From: Parapristionchus giblindavisi
Lineage: Eukaryota > Nematoda > Chromadorea > Rhabditida > Diplogasteridae
NCBI GenBank assembly: GCA_943737045.1
Contig: CALSFV010000207.1
Coordinates: forward strand, 186,001 to 250,000
DNA: 64,000 nucleotides
Direction: 5' to 3'
Below, one piece after another: positions 23,497 to 35,708 of the stretch. Numbering within the stretch: position 1 is the stretch's first letter; each line of letters starts with the position of its first letter. Position numbers and translations under genes: made by a program. The notes under the pieces are model-generated. The model was not told where the DNA came from. It searched no databases and saw only the letters and a list, made by a program, of their open reading frames with translations.

Positions 23497-23853
23497 TGTT
23501 AGGGTAGGATACCTAGACCAACAGCCTCCCTATTGATCCTTGATTTTTTTATGTATTTTGTGTTCTTATGTCTCATTATTATAATTATATTGTATTTGCA
23601 TTTCTTTGTCTAGGATTAGGATTATCATGTTTAATTTGCATTGTAATTAGTCTTTAGTTCATTTGCATAATTGTATATTGATGTCGTGTCTTTCGTTGTA
23701 TTCTTTAGTCTGGGACTCATGTCTTTGTAGAGTTAGGTTGTTTTATTCTTGTTCTTGTGTATTTTATCGTATTTATTGTGAGAGAGTGCATCTGAATAAG
23801 TACTCTTTTGCTCTTTAGTCTTTGGTCTTGTGATTCACCTCAAGCGGAGAACA
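23497..23853 (+). mobile_element. 3' LTR next to a polypurine tract
   Basis: AAGGGGGGAGA (about 23,486-23,496) is a polypurine tract, followed directly by TGTTAGGGTAGG.., the LTR start. The LTR probably ends ..GGAGAACA at 23,853. It is followed by ccggcga, resembling the primer-binding start after the LTR at 18,093. At 357 bp it is close in length to the 362-bp LTR at 17,732 but not the same sequence. Confidence 0.6.
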
Positions 23854-25064
23854 CCGGCGATAGTATCTTTCACAGTTATTGAGGCGTCGTTGTTATGCTT
23901 TTATTTTCCTGATTTTCCGGACCTTTCCCATCTGCATTTTGTTGATTTTTTCGAGCCGATACTAGAGCATATCCTTTTTAACTTTAGTTGCTTTTTTTGT
24001 TGATTTTTCTATGTTATTTCCTCACCACTGACTGTTTCTGAATTAATTGAGTTTTTTAAATGTTCCCTTTATACCACATACTATTTTTGCGTTATTATTA
24101 TTGTTATTATTATGTTGTTTTTCACTGCGAGCGAGACTGGACAGTGTGTCTTCCCGTAACTTGGGTCGTCCTCTTAACTTTTGGAGTGTGCCGGATCTCG
24201 AGTGGAAAAAAGTCGTTGCCCCCGCTATTCACATCTCTCTCGCCAGCTCGGAATAATGCATTTCAGAAATTATTCTTTCAAAAACCTCATCTCGGAACTT
24301 TTTTTCTGGAACTCTTTCAATGGAACTATGGTTCTGGAAACTCTTATCTCATTCACACATTTTATCTCACTTCACAGGCGGACCACCGATTTCCTACAGC
24401 GAGAGACATGAGAGCAATGAGGAGATAAGCGTCACACAAACAAATGAGAATGAAAATGGGTATGTACATGAGTTTGCAAATGAGAAATTATCATGACCAA
24501 CAAGATCAAAAGTTCAACATACATCAGTTTTCGGAGATCACTTTCCAACACGAAATTTCCGAGAAAAAAGTTCCTAAAACATAGTTCCGAAAAAAGTTCC
24601 GAAACGTGGGTTGCCATATTATAATTACGAAATGAGAATTCCAGCCCTTTCATACCAAAAAAAAACTTTCCCCAAATAGAGGTTTCCGAATGAATAGTTT
24701 TGAAGTGAGAGTTCTTTTTTAAAAGTGACCAACTAGAAGTTTCGAAATACATTGTTCCAGGAAAAATGTTCCAACTCAACATTGCACCTAAATTAGATTA
24801 AATTAACAATGACTCAATCGAAAATGCTAATTTAATTCAATAGTCATTTCGTGTTCCTCTCAATTTATTCCATTCATTTTCATTTTAATTCTTTGGCCGG
24901 AGTGGTCAATTCTCTGCCTAATCTTTGGTATGTTCGGTCTTTTACATTGCCCGCCTCCAGTATCCCCAGTAGCCCCGCCAATTACAGTAGCCCCGGCTAT
25001 TACAGGCTTTGATCTACTCGCCATTGTCGGTTAATTGACTGGATTGTCCTGTAATATACTGGAG
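23854..25064. repeat. Degenerate GTTCCGAAA-type repeats
   Basis: 24,270-24,350 and 24,530-24,785 are full of GGAAC/GTTCC and GAAA blocks at roughly 18-25-bp spacing, in opposite prevailing orientation on the two sides. Frames across them are repetitive artefacts. 24,940-25,020 has Pro/Ser-coding-like sequence (ccccgccaattacagtagcccc) that may belong to the exon at 25,065. Confidence 0.45.
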
Positions 25065-25294
25065 AATGGGCTGACGATCAATCTGACGTCGAATCGCTCG
25101 CCCAAGTTCGTTTTGTTCTCGCTGCAGCCAAACCAGCGAAATTGGTCCATTCCGATGGTTCCTGGTATGGATTGACCGATGAATGCTGCAGATATGAGAG
25201 AAAGTTCCAGTTCCGCCCAGTGGATGGGCATCCAAGATGGCTACGTCGATTCAATCCAGCGAGCACACTCTCGAGAATTCTTCGAGAAACATAG
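25065..25294 (+). CDS. Isolated terminal exon, unknown protein
   Basis: An open frame without ATG of about 77 codons ends at TAG 25,292-25,294. It has a possible acceptor (ggag) at 25,061-25,064 and an in-frame stop just before. The protein is dense and globular in composition: WADDQSDVESLAQVRFVL, then AKPAKLVHSDGSWYGLTDE, a CC pair, and RPVDGHPRWLRRFNP before a short basic end. Codon use looks coding and unlike the surrounding repeats. No upstream exon was found and no family is recognised. It may be a remnant. Confidence 0.4.
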
Positions 25295-25742
25295 ATCACT
25301 TGGCCAGAGATCCAGAGAGCTCTAAATGGATGATACACGATCGTTCAACTATTCTTAAAAAGACACGAAAGGATCAGATGATTTATGTGATTATTAATTT
25401 GGTGTTTAGGTGATTGCTATGAAAAGAATCAACACTTACTCGGATAATGATACAAATCTAATGATAAACCACCTACATAGGTAATTAAATTAATAATATC
25501 AATAATAAAGGATACAAGTGGGGAGTATAGGTGGGTACAGTCTCATTATGGACATGTCATTGTTTTGATATTAATCAATATCAAACCAATCATATTTAAC
25601 GCATCTCGCAATTAATTAATCCAAAACGTTTTATACTACTGACTTTGATCATAATTTCGAGAAATTGTGGAACGTTTTTCTATCTCTAAATGAGTGGTTG
25701 GGTCATAAAAATGTTCATATGAAAAAAAATCATAATGATGTG

Positions 25743-25830
25743 TTACATTTTCAAAACGTGCGCACGCCGTAACCTCCGCCGTAACGACGTAGACGTTACG
25801 AAGACGGCGTGCGCACGTTTTGAAAATGTA
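25743..25830. mobile_element. 88-bp hairpin MITE
   Basis: Nearly perfect hairpin: ttacattttcaaaacgtgcg and its complement around a CGTAACCTCCGCC / GACGTAGACGTTACG centre. Related in sequence style to the CGCCGTAACCCC hairpin at 52,750-52,858. Confidence 0.75.
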
Positions 25831-25940
25831 TCCCCGCATAAATGGAAACCACTCAACCCATCATAATTTATCTCAACTATCCTGTCCCTTGCTGACCTAT
25901 TTGAAACAGATTTGGTACGGGTACATTAGGAGGCTTACTG

Positions 25941-26170
25941 TACTCAGGTGTTCCTTGCATGATCCAAGTAAAAATCACGCAATTAATGGCGTGATCATGT
26001 ATGGAAAATACTCGAATCATGCATGGATTCTGTCATTCCATGCATGATCACGGAAAATTCGTGCATGATCACGATCGATGGATATTCCATGCATGATCAT
26101 GCATGGAATGTCGAATCATGCATGATTATACTTGTATTCGTGATCATGCAAGGATTTCAACACCAGAGTA
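25941..26170. repeat. GCATGATC-rich palindromic element
   Basis: Ends tactcaggtgttcc and a loose complement (aacaccagagta). The 230 bp between contain at least seven TGCATG motifs, many as overlapping palindromes (catgcatgatcatgcatg). It lies 5' of the first solid exon of the SPK-like/coiled-coil paralogue. Confidence 0.65.
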
Positions 26171-26217
26171 GATGAACATATTTTAGATAAATTTGTGTTA
26201 TCGAATAAACCAAGCAG

Positions 26218-29200
26218 GGGCCAAGCACGGAATTGTTTAACAAGTTTGAAAAAGAAATTCAGTTTGCATAAACATCAAATCGAGCAAAAAACGGACAGGC
26301 ACATGTTTTTTAGCGATTTTCATAGAATTTTTCAATTTGTCCCAGGTTTTGTAGTTGCGAATACGATTTACACAAGTGTTGCACATAACTTATCAATAAA
26401 TTGGGGTCCTATCCGCCCGGGGAAGGTAAAATGTCTTCAATTATAAGTGTAATAATATTTACATACTTATTATATATTATAATATTATAAGTATTTAACG
26501 CTAACATACTTTGAGAGAAAAAGCTAACCGAACACTGGAATCGTTATTTCAGTTACTGTACGTCAAAAAACCCACGTAAGAATGCATTGGGAGCTTGCCC
26601 TAAAGGACGAAGAATCTGGAAGAAACTGGTGCAAATGCACAAAGATGGAGTGGTCAACTGCAATCACTCATTTGCAAGCTTGTCATCGAAGTAAGCAACG
26701 CACATCGCTTAAAGAGACAACCGAAGCAATTTTGAAACTCTACTTTGGCCACACACTCACGCTTTCTTTGTCTGCGAGAGTTTTGCCAATGTGGACTGGA
26801 CCGAGACAATTATCTTCGCGTGTGCCTTTAATTACATTCGCCGCCTATTTAAATTGTTTTTGTATAAACGATCTAATTAAGCTAAATTACATATACGCTT
26901 TTAAGATACACCAAAGATCTGTGCAAAAGAATGCATCTTGTGAAAAGTGCAGACCCCGCCAAGGTATTCATTTAATGATATCATCGATACTCGCGAAACT
27001 AGATAAAAAATCTAAATGTTTTCTATTTCATCCTATAGCGCTTCTTAAAGTTATACAAAAACATCAATCTCCAATGTCAATCACTTAAATTGTTGATTTC
27101 TAAATGAAAAAAATGTCATTGCTGCTAAATTCCCGACTAGTGCCATGACTTTAAGCGTCAACCAAATTACAATAATCTAAAAAGGTCAAAATGCTAATAA
27201 GATTTCGTAATCATTTATCCTTATCGATATTTGAACTAACAATAAAATATGAAAAATATAAATTAAATATATTAATTAATATATTATATTTATATTCTAA
27301 ATAAAGTTCCAGATAAAGTTTTCGGTTGTTTGATCGTTGACCTTTCTTTAGGTCTTATTTCTATACGAGACATACCGTACCAAGTTCAATGTACATCAGC
27401 GTGCTGAGTTCGTTCATTAATTTATTTATATTGATTAATCGATTAGATCAATCGATCGTTCTCATTGCAGAATCAAAAGAATATTCGTGAAGTACCAAAT
27501 CATCTTCGACGTGGTTGGCCGTATCAAGAACTATCTACCCATCGACGAAGCTATAGTGCCGACAAATGACGAACACAAGGACGCCATCGATGACGCTGGT
27601 GAGCACGATTCTGATGATTGTTTTGGTCCCATCTTTGAACTTGATCTTTGATCTTTGTTTTGATCCTATCTTTGATCTTGATCTTTGATCCCATTTGCTT
27701 CTTCCGGTCATTTCGAACAGTAGAGTAGAGACTAAGAGAGAGAGAGTAGAGTAGTAGCAGTCTGGAAGTTGATCTAACTGTTATGTTCTTGGACACAACT
27801 TGTATTATAGAAGAGACTTTATCACCGTGCGATGGGTGAGAAAACTATTTGAATGAACGCTGGGAAGCGGAACCCTGGGAAACGGACGCGAGGCTAACCC
27901 GTCGCGGTTGGTGGGAATTCAAAATACCTACGGTAGTGAGTAGTACGCTAGGTCAGACTTTGGAGCGTACACAATACTAACCAATTATAATAATCCAGCT
28001 AAAAAGAAGCTTAAGAGAGAGAGTGAATTCTTCTGACACCGGATTCTGTAGTGTCTCATAGACAGCATTAAATAGTGCGTGAAGCGAAGGTGATAGAGAT
28101 GTAAACATTCGTGCAGCACATAAATTGCGTCCGATTACAGGCACACCCCGAGCTAATTTACTCTCCGCTCTGGTCACACGCGTAGACAAACAAGGCGAGA
28201 GAGTGTTGCCAGAGCGGAGTACTTCAAATTAGCTCGTTCTGTGCATTTAATACATATGTTTTTGGTGTTGCACGGCATAACAGGAATGGGAAATGTCTTG
28301 ACCTAGGAAAAATTAGCGGGGTAAAATCGGGAATTTTCCCGAATAATTTCATGGACATAATTTCCGCAAAACTCCGCGGCATTAATCAATATCTAAGTCG
28401 TGAACTCGAGATTTACATTTACATTCGTGCGACGTTCACAATTGTCATTCAACTTTTGTATTTGATTTTATATTTAAACTTGGACACTATTGCATCCTCC
28501 TCATTTCGCATGTCTGGATACGCCTGAAGGTAAGCCCGCCTCCATATTTTAAAGCGACAGCCCAAGATAATTTGAAATTCCCCCCCCCCCGCGCTGGCCA
28601 CACTATCTCGCTTTCTTTATCAACGACAGTATTGCCAATGCTAGAGAGACCTACTCCAACGTTGCCGCCGTTTTTTAGGCAGTTTAATGCAATAAATTGT
28701 GTGGAAGCTTGAAAACTATTGAGCACAAGATGATTATTAAAATATTTTATTTGACTTTCAAACTTAATAAACTAAAAAACTTAAATTAACAAACTTACAG
28801 ATGTACCGCTGAAACGACGTAAGATGGAGAAGAAGGAAGATGGCACAAAGGTACATCAACTGGTCAATTTTACATTATTTTTGTTATACGTATATACATT
28901 GTTTTTTATAACTCCTAAAATACTTAATTAATAGGATTCCACTCCTCGAACTCGTACTCGAACTCCATCCATGTCAAGCAGCGAGGACGGTATGCGTTCG
29001 TGATTGGCATCCTGAAGCACACTAATTAATTGTTTTTAAGATGAGGTCGTAGAACTTGAGCGGAAACTGATCGTGGCAAGGAAGAAGAAAGAGGATCGAC
29101 GTCGTAAGAATCTACCAAAATTTAATGTGAAAAATTAATCAAAAAACATTTATCTAACAATCGCTGAATATCAATAACAATAACAAAAATAATATATTTG

Positions 29201-29574
29201 AATATAAAAATATAATAAAATAAAAAATAATAATATAATTGCGAGGTCTGAGAGAATTAGAAAAGAAGAAGAAGGAGGAAGAGGCTCAGAAGCAGAAGTG
29301 TATGAACTTTTTCTTTTTTCTTATATATTCTTTATTATATAACAATTCTTTTACTTTTTCTCTTCTTTAAATTGACCTTATTTTTATTAAATTAAAATTA
29401 ACTTATTTTAATGATTAAATATTTTATTATAGTTATAAATATTTTATTTACAAATTTTAGTATAATAATAATTATTATAAAATATTTAAATTTGCAGTAG
29501 TTCTCGCTGGGCTCATGCTGTCCCACGCCGCACAGCTGCATCAAGCAGCTGATAATCTACTGAATCGTGAATGA
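26218..29574 (+). CDS. SPK-like/coiled-coil family paralogue 1, alternative ends
   Basis: Exons: 26,218-26,243, 26,553-26,690, 26,906-26,963, then either a terminal exon 27,039-27,107 (TGA), or 27,352-27,407, 27,471-27,598, 28,801-28,850, 28,935-28,989, 29,041-29,103, 29,246-29,299 and 29,498-29,574 (TGA). Every junction keeps phase; the long form has at least 235 codons. The N-terminal part reads NALGACPKGRRIWKKLVQM, HSFASLSSKYTKDL, SADPAK. Spacing of Trp, SFxSL and the Lys-rich helix recalls the nematode SPK domain (DUF545); this is inference. The C-terminal part is a Lys/Glu coiled coil and a Leu/Ala/His helix. AATAAA at 27,241 supports the short isoform. The start codon is unresolved: an upstream conserved stretch ending 25,913 lacks an ATG. 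A remnant at 28,487-28,530 marks an exon kept only in paralogue 2. Confidence 0.65.
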
Positions 29575-29837
29575 GGATCCTCTTTCCCAAACATAAATGA
29601 AAATGTGTCCTGAAGGATAAATACAGTGCCGATATATGTTCAGCAATCAATTAAAAAAATTATTCGGATAGTCTGATAGTGATAATAAGAGAAAGAAAAA
29701 TAAATCGTTGCTTTTCATCCCGTGATCTACAATTTCTCCATGTTGGAGAATATTGATATATAATTTTTTTAAATTTTTTAAAATCTTTATTTAACCTGCA
29801 TATGAATGCTTGATCGGGATCATGAAACGAATAAATA
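29575..29837. other. 3' flank of paralogue 1
   Basis: AT-rich. 29,640-29,690 repeats the 16,160-16,205 sequence (ttcagcaatcaattaaaaaa, ttcggatagtctgatagtg) that also follows the fragment at 15,278-15,878. No separate gene is seen. Confidence 0.5.
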
Positions 29838-30342
29838 GTTAAAGGTGGAGACCCGCGAATGATCATGCAAATTTCTTACATCTCGCTTATGCAAGGGTCT
29901 AGTGATATATCCCTATCTTCTTGCCTGTATCACAGCGTTCTCATGACTTTCAAAGCAAGAACGACCGCTCAACATACAAACTCTCTCGAATACAATGGTC
30001 TCTCCTTTGTCTTGCTTTGGAAGAAAAATGGCTTGGACCAGAATACTGTGGTATGGAAGAAGATAGAAAGAATACTTATCGTTCCCTTAGCGTAGTTGTG
30101 AAACTTCTGAATAGAAAGGGCATGGTCGCGGGTTCGAATCCTATTGCCGAATTTTCCTATTTTCAAATAGCGCGCCTTTGCCTGAGCATGATTCATTCAT
30201 CATTCTAGCGATCAATAAGCTGAATTAGCATAAAAGTATGTATGTAGAATAGAGAATAGTGTACGGTATGTAGAATAACTTTTGCTATGATTCTGTCTGC
30301 ACAGTTGGTACACGAAAATATTCGCGAAGTCCACCTTTAAAC
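29838..30342. repeat. 505-bp TTTAAAGGTGGA element with tRNA-like core
   Basis: Inverted ends aaaggtggagacccgcgaat (left) and the diverged complement ..cgaagtccacctttaa (right, 30,342). Inside, 30,088-30,155 reads TTAGCGTAGTTGTGAAAC (A-box-like) then GCGGGTTCGAATCCTA (B-box). Single ends of this family lie at 6,230, 11,637 and 12,021. Confidence 0.65.
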
Positions 30343-31163
30343 TATACTATTAATGGATTTTTATGCGCATTTGAGTATATTCAGGTTGTTATTGAATTCC
30401 TGTCATTCATGAAAAAAGCAAAAGAATTCTCTCTTGCCGGGAATTAAATGTGACAGACGGTATCTCCCCAGAGCCCATAAATAGTGTGGGTAGAAGCGAA
30501 CGATGGATGGAGTGTGGAATGATCAGAGAATCAAAATGTGCCATGTATACTGTACATTGTCAATTTGTCAGACACTTTTGACACTCTCATGCTGCCCCGG
30601 AAAATCTGAGAACCTCTGTAGCATCTGTTAATAGACATAATCTTACTAGTTTTTTTTCCCTTTGTCTACTGCTTGCACGTAATTATAGAAATATGCACCA
30701 CACGCTTCGCTGCTCCTTATATTAAATCCGTATTTATTAATAAATATATTAATCGTTTTCTTAGATACTAGATTTGTGGAGAGAATGAGGATCTCACACA
30801 CATTAAAGGGAGTGTAACCTCTCTCAATGGTCTCTTCAACGCGCAATGCTCTCTCGTTGTTAGAGAACACAGAAATAGTGTGCTCAATGAAGAGGTCATT
30901 GAGTGAGGTAATGCTCCCTTTAAGACGGTAGTAATTCGTGCAGGAGGTAATTTCCTGCAATTATGCAATGTAATCAATTATTGTTCTTATATCTTAAAGG
31001 AATGCCCCATGCTAATATTACCCTCCACATTGGCAATATACTCTCGCAAACAAAGAAAGCAAGAGTATTGCCAGAGCGGAGAGTTTCAAATTGGCTTGGG
31101 GTGTGGCTTTAAGTTGTTTAAACGACTTGCCCCCATTATTTCTTCGTCCGCGTTTCCCACCTC
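30343..31163. repeat. TTTAAAG MITEs and unassigned DNA
   Basis: 30,802-30,923 is one hairpin MITE of the CTCTCTCAATGGTCTCTTCA family. 30,994-31,114 is one of the second family (ccccatgctaat.., ..attggcttggggtgtggc). Between 30,343 and 30,800 I see no gene. Confidence 0.65.
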
Positions 31164-31884
31164 TCTTGAGATGCTGAGCTCCTCTCATAACATCACACAA
31201 ACGGTAGATACACGCTGTTAGATGTTGGGCCCATTCGGGAATAGAAATTTTTCATCCCACACAGCAGATGATGGATACATACCCTATTCTCTTCCGAGGA
31301 ATTCGAATACCTTAACAAAAAAAATTGATATCATTGATATTCTCAATACTTTTCTCTCCATGCTCTTCTCTCTTGTCTCTCGTCTTTTCTTGGGACGATG
31401 TCTGTAACGAATGTATTTAAGTATATGAATTGCACACATACAAAGCACTAAAGTGATAGCCCTTCATAAATCGTTCATAATGGCTTCGATGCTCCTTATA
31501 TTAAACCCGTATTTATTAATATTCAGTCGACATGTCATTTTGTTTTTTTTTTCTATCCGAGCTCAAACCACCCGCGGTCCACGCCCGTATGGCGGTAGTA
31601 TACAACAGTGCAACGTTGGTTCAAACGCTTCGAAGAAAGGAGTATGACGTCAAAGGTCCGGACGGCCTCCGAGCTGGACTTCACGTCCACGCGTCTATGC
31701 AACCAACCGTAATATGGCGACGACACTTGTGGTAAGCTAACCCACCATCGTTTGTGACCTACAAGATCCTGGCAAGGCCCAGAAGTTGTGTCGATGTTAA
31801 CCATACCGACTATCGGACGAGCACACGAACCACCGTACGGACAAGTGTCCGAAACTAATTTCAAAGTGAGAGCAGACTTTAAGT
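31164..31884. repeat. Copy 2 of the ~1-kb duplicated block
   Basis: Matches 16,481-17,340 in the same orientation, and carries the empty site for the 147-bp MITE of copy 1. A minus-strand frame is open for 103 codons (31,864-31,553), a plus-strand frame for about 67. Neither is recognised. Confidence 0.6.
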
Positions 31885-32870
31885 TTTGAAATACCAGAGC
31901 CCTCCCCAGGAGAGTGGTCGGTGTCTAGACCAGCAGGGCCGAAGAACCGATCCGATCACTTTCAGACTATCCGAATACTTTTTTTTAATTGATCATTGAT
32001 TTCAAATTGAATTGGACATATATCGGATGTTGATAATCATATTTATCTATTTGAAAGGCCTTATTTTCCATATTTTTCTGGCATCTTCACGAGGAACGAG
32101 GATCTTCACGATCCTGAGGAAGACGATCTAGTAGAGCTGCGGCTTTTTGTTGTAGCTCCAGAGTTTGAGCTCATATCTGGTGTATGCGATCGACTGCAAA
32201 TTTAATAATTTTATTATAGTTATTACTATCATAATAATTTAATTTAAATTTAATAAGATATAGTGAGCATACTTAAAAAGGTGAACGCTAACAAAAAGTA
32301 AAATAATTATTATATAACAAAGAATATATAAGAAAAAAGAAAAAAGTTCTTACCGTCCTGCCTCTCCCTCTGCCCTGCCTCTGCCATTCTCTTTTCTTCT
32401 TTCTTCTTATTTTCTTCATCTTTGAAACCTAGCAAATAATTTTTTATTATTTTTATTATATTTTATTTTTATATTCAAATATATTATTTTTGTTATTGTT
32501 ATTCAGCGAAATTATTAAATTTGCAGTCGATCGCACCACCACACACCAGATACACCAAATATTAGCTCAAACACTAGAGCTCCAACAAAAAGCCGTAGCT
32601 CTATTGAATCGTCTTCCTAAGGATGGTGAAGATCCTCGTTCCTCGTGAAGAAGCCCTTTTCCTGAAAAATATGGAAAATAAGTCCTTTCAAATAGATAAA
32701 TATGATTATCAACATCCGATATATGTCCAATTCAATTTGAAATCAATGATCAATTTAAAAAAGTTTTCGGATAGTCTGAAAGTGATCGGATCGGTTCGTC
32801 GGCCATGCTAGTCCAGACACCGACCACTTTCCTGGGGAGGGCTCTGGTATTCCAAAACTTGAAGTCTGCA
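31885..32870. repeat. Inverted duplication made of coiled-coil family exons
   Basis: Arms about 31,885-32,230 and 32,525-32,870 are inverted copies centred near 32,378. The right arm (plus) holds a terminal exon, 32,527-32,634, reading QILAQTLELQQKAVALLNR to a TGA. The left arm (minus) holds the same exon with an in-frame TGA. On the minus strand the loop has a coiled-coil exon at 32,433-32,354 (tttgctag acceptor, gtaaga donor; KDEENKKKEEKRM), so the minus reading is a two-exon, nonsense-carrying gene remnant. Both arms continue into the flank shared with 17,340-17,520. Confidence 0.75.
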
Positions 32871-34784
32871 GTCGCTTTAAGTAGACTTATTTAATTTAAT
32901 TTATCATACATCAATAAGGTGCGACAACATTTGAAATAACAGATAAAAAGAGCTTGTGGGATAGATAGAAATACACGGGAGAGGGGGGGGGGGGGTAAAT
33001 GGGAGGAGGGGAAGTGCAGCTCGGAAAAGACTCTGTACCAAAGATCAAATGGCGATCAATGATAGGTTAGGTTGGCAAGGCCTAGCGGTGGAGAGGTCCG
33101 CAATGATTCAATATATATCGGATTGAATCGAGAGAGTCCAGAATGAGGGCACTAAAGAGGGGTAATTGTGATTCCTAATTTCTCAATAAGATCTTGGGAG
33201 GAAAGCAATTTTGCTTTGATATCGGAAGTGCTACATGCTATGGTGGATGAATAGACTTGTAAGTTTACTTCAAGTGAAACGTCTACTTAAAGTGTGACGA
33301 CACGATGTAAGTCTACATAAAGTGAAAAAGTGGCGTCATTCACTTGAAGTAGACTTAAAGTAAACTTAAAGTCAGTGACGTATTTTAAGTTTAAGCAGTT
33401 TTGATGTATGATAAATTAAATTAAATTAAATTTAGACTTTAAAGGGAGAGTGACTTCTCTCAATGGCCTCTTCATTGCGCACACTATTTCTCTGTTCTCC
33501 AACAACGAGAGAGCATTGCGCGTCGATGAGACCTTTGAAAGAGGCTACGCTCCCTTTAAGTTTTGAAATACCAGAGGGGACGACACGCCCAACACGCACA
33601 AGGAGAACAAAGTTGCAACTTACCAGTGAAGCTCAGTGAGGAGCTGGTCGAGTGGTCGTAGTACGAGTGAGACGAGTGTTGAGTGATCAAGTGGTCGTAG
33701 TACGAGCGAGGCGAGTGAGGGTACTGTAAGGTGCGGAGTACTGTACGCCAGGTTATGTCAAGTTGCAACTTACCCGAGTATTGAAGTTCGAGTTCGAGTA
33801 TCGAGTCGAGAAGAGAAGAATCGAGTAGAGGGTAGTAGAGTGTAGAAGAGATCGGAGATGCGTCCGACTAGTAGAAGTGAAAATGTGTATATGAAATGAA
33901 ATGGAAAGTTCTGCCTGAATGAAAAAATTAATGGATGAATGGATAATTAAATTATTATGTCTGTCTGGTCCTTGCTTTGTATTTTAATAATTGTGATCAA
34001 TGTTGTAGCAAATTTTGCAGAATGGCAAGTAAATTTTCTTTCACTCTCTTTAAAAAATTTTAAAAATTGATGTTTTGGTACTTTAGAATAAAAATGATGT
34101 TGATGTTTTAGTTTATAAAAAAATACTTGTGGTGTAAAAGAATTTAGAACTTTTTCAATATATTAATAAATATATTGAAAAATAAAATTTGTAGTGTTTA
34201 AATTTGAAGTTTTACACCTTTTTCAATTTGTTGTTATAGTTAAAATATTTTATTTAATAAATTTGTATTAAATTTATTATCTTAAAATAAGTAAATTTAA
34301 TAAATAATATAAAATAGATTAATTTAATAAAAGAACTTGACTTCTTAATAAAATGTTTTTTAATATAATATTTTTATTTTAAAGTCAGATTGACGAAAGA
34401 GCAATCAATCGATGCAATACATTTATCTTATCAGCACTAAGTGCAGAAGCGTAAGTCAGGGGCAGGGGGAATTTTCTTGCAAGTTCTTATTCTTCCGTCT
34501 CTGAGAGATGTTATTCTCCATTCAAGAAAACGATCGAACTAAAACTTGTTGATTGAAGTTGTAAACCCACGAAAACGTTCCGCTATCGTCCATTAGGCCT
34601 GCTTGACAGTTGGAAGTACACCTCCAGGCATTCCAAAGCCTTCTAGGAGGGGATTCGTCTGTTGATCCTTTTCTGTTGATGGAGTAGGCGAGAGAGGGAC
34701 GGAGAGCTTGGTCGAACCGACCGCACCGCAGACAGAAAGGCAGAGATGATCAATGATCAATCGATGATCAATCGATAATTTCAG
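32871..34784. repeat. MITEs, AAGTAGACTT block, AT-rich flank
   Basis: A G homopolymer of about 14 lies near 32,983. 33,252-33,389 is an AAGTAGACTT/GACGTCAC block. 33,438-33,560 is a TTTAAAG hairpin MITE, followed by a lone gaaataccagag end at 33,565-33,576. 33,620-33,730 has repeated GTAGTACGAG units. 34,370-34,400 matches 41,195-41,225, marking the upstream edge of the duplicated membrane-protein genes. No complete gene is seen. Confidence 0.5.
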
Positions 34785-35708
34785 CTTCCCATTGGTCTGA
34801 AAGAAGGTGACGATACGCCCACATCGTCCCTGCTCTGGTATTTCGAAACTTAAAGTCTACTTAAAACGCGGTCTCTGTAAGAACGTCAGAATTCCGACTG
34901 AACATGGCACAGTATTTTCAAAATGGTCCGATTTCGCTCAAACTTTCAGGGCAAAGTGCCTAGGGGTGGGATACACTTCAGCCAAAAAATTGGACCCGTA
35001 GGTTGATCTTTGATCTTTGATCTTCGGAATTTTCAACGTAATATTAACCCCACATGCTATACACCATTCGATAGAGCGTGAAAAGTTGTGCCAGGAGCCA
35101 AATTTTCGAAGGAGTAGGTGCTCTGGTATTCGAGAAACAGAAGAAAATGTCGAAAAATAGCGTGATCTCTATTTTCAAAAAATATTTTCGCCATGTTCCA
35201 ATGGCGGCCAGCCCCTAGAAATTGCGTTGTATATGCAAAATTGTATGGAGAATCCGATAAAAATAGTCTCCAGTCTGTCCGACATACCGCGCATGCACTT
35301 TTTCGCGAAAAACTGGCGTTAGCTAGCGTTCGCGTTAGCTAAGTTAGCGACCCGGGTTCGAGTCCGCCTCCCGACATAAAATTTTTGCAACTTTTTTTCG
35401 ACCACTAATTGAGCTCAATTCAACAAAATTTCATAATTCACGTGTTTTCACAGTGGTCTGACAATTGCTTGACCATTTTTTAACTGATTTCATGTTTACA
35501 CTTAAGCTGCAGACAGATGCTGATGCAAAATCGGCGTTGGCATGAGGTATGTGTGAAATTAGCATATCAGTTAGTAAATTTACATGTTGGAGGAGAGCTA
35601 AAGGTCGCTGTTTCACTTCTTACAGATCATCTTCTGTTGATCCCGCTCTTCTATCGATTCAGGTTCTTTTTGCGTTGTTTTCCCTTTTCGCATTGTTCAA
35701 TTACAGCG

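Noticed and set aside
26195..27088. Unspliced plus frames of 83 and 168 codons
   Set aside because: They read through introns in the wrong phase; the exon model conserved between paralogues uses a different frame.
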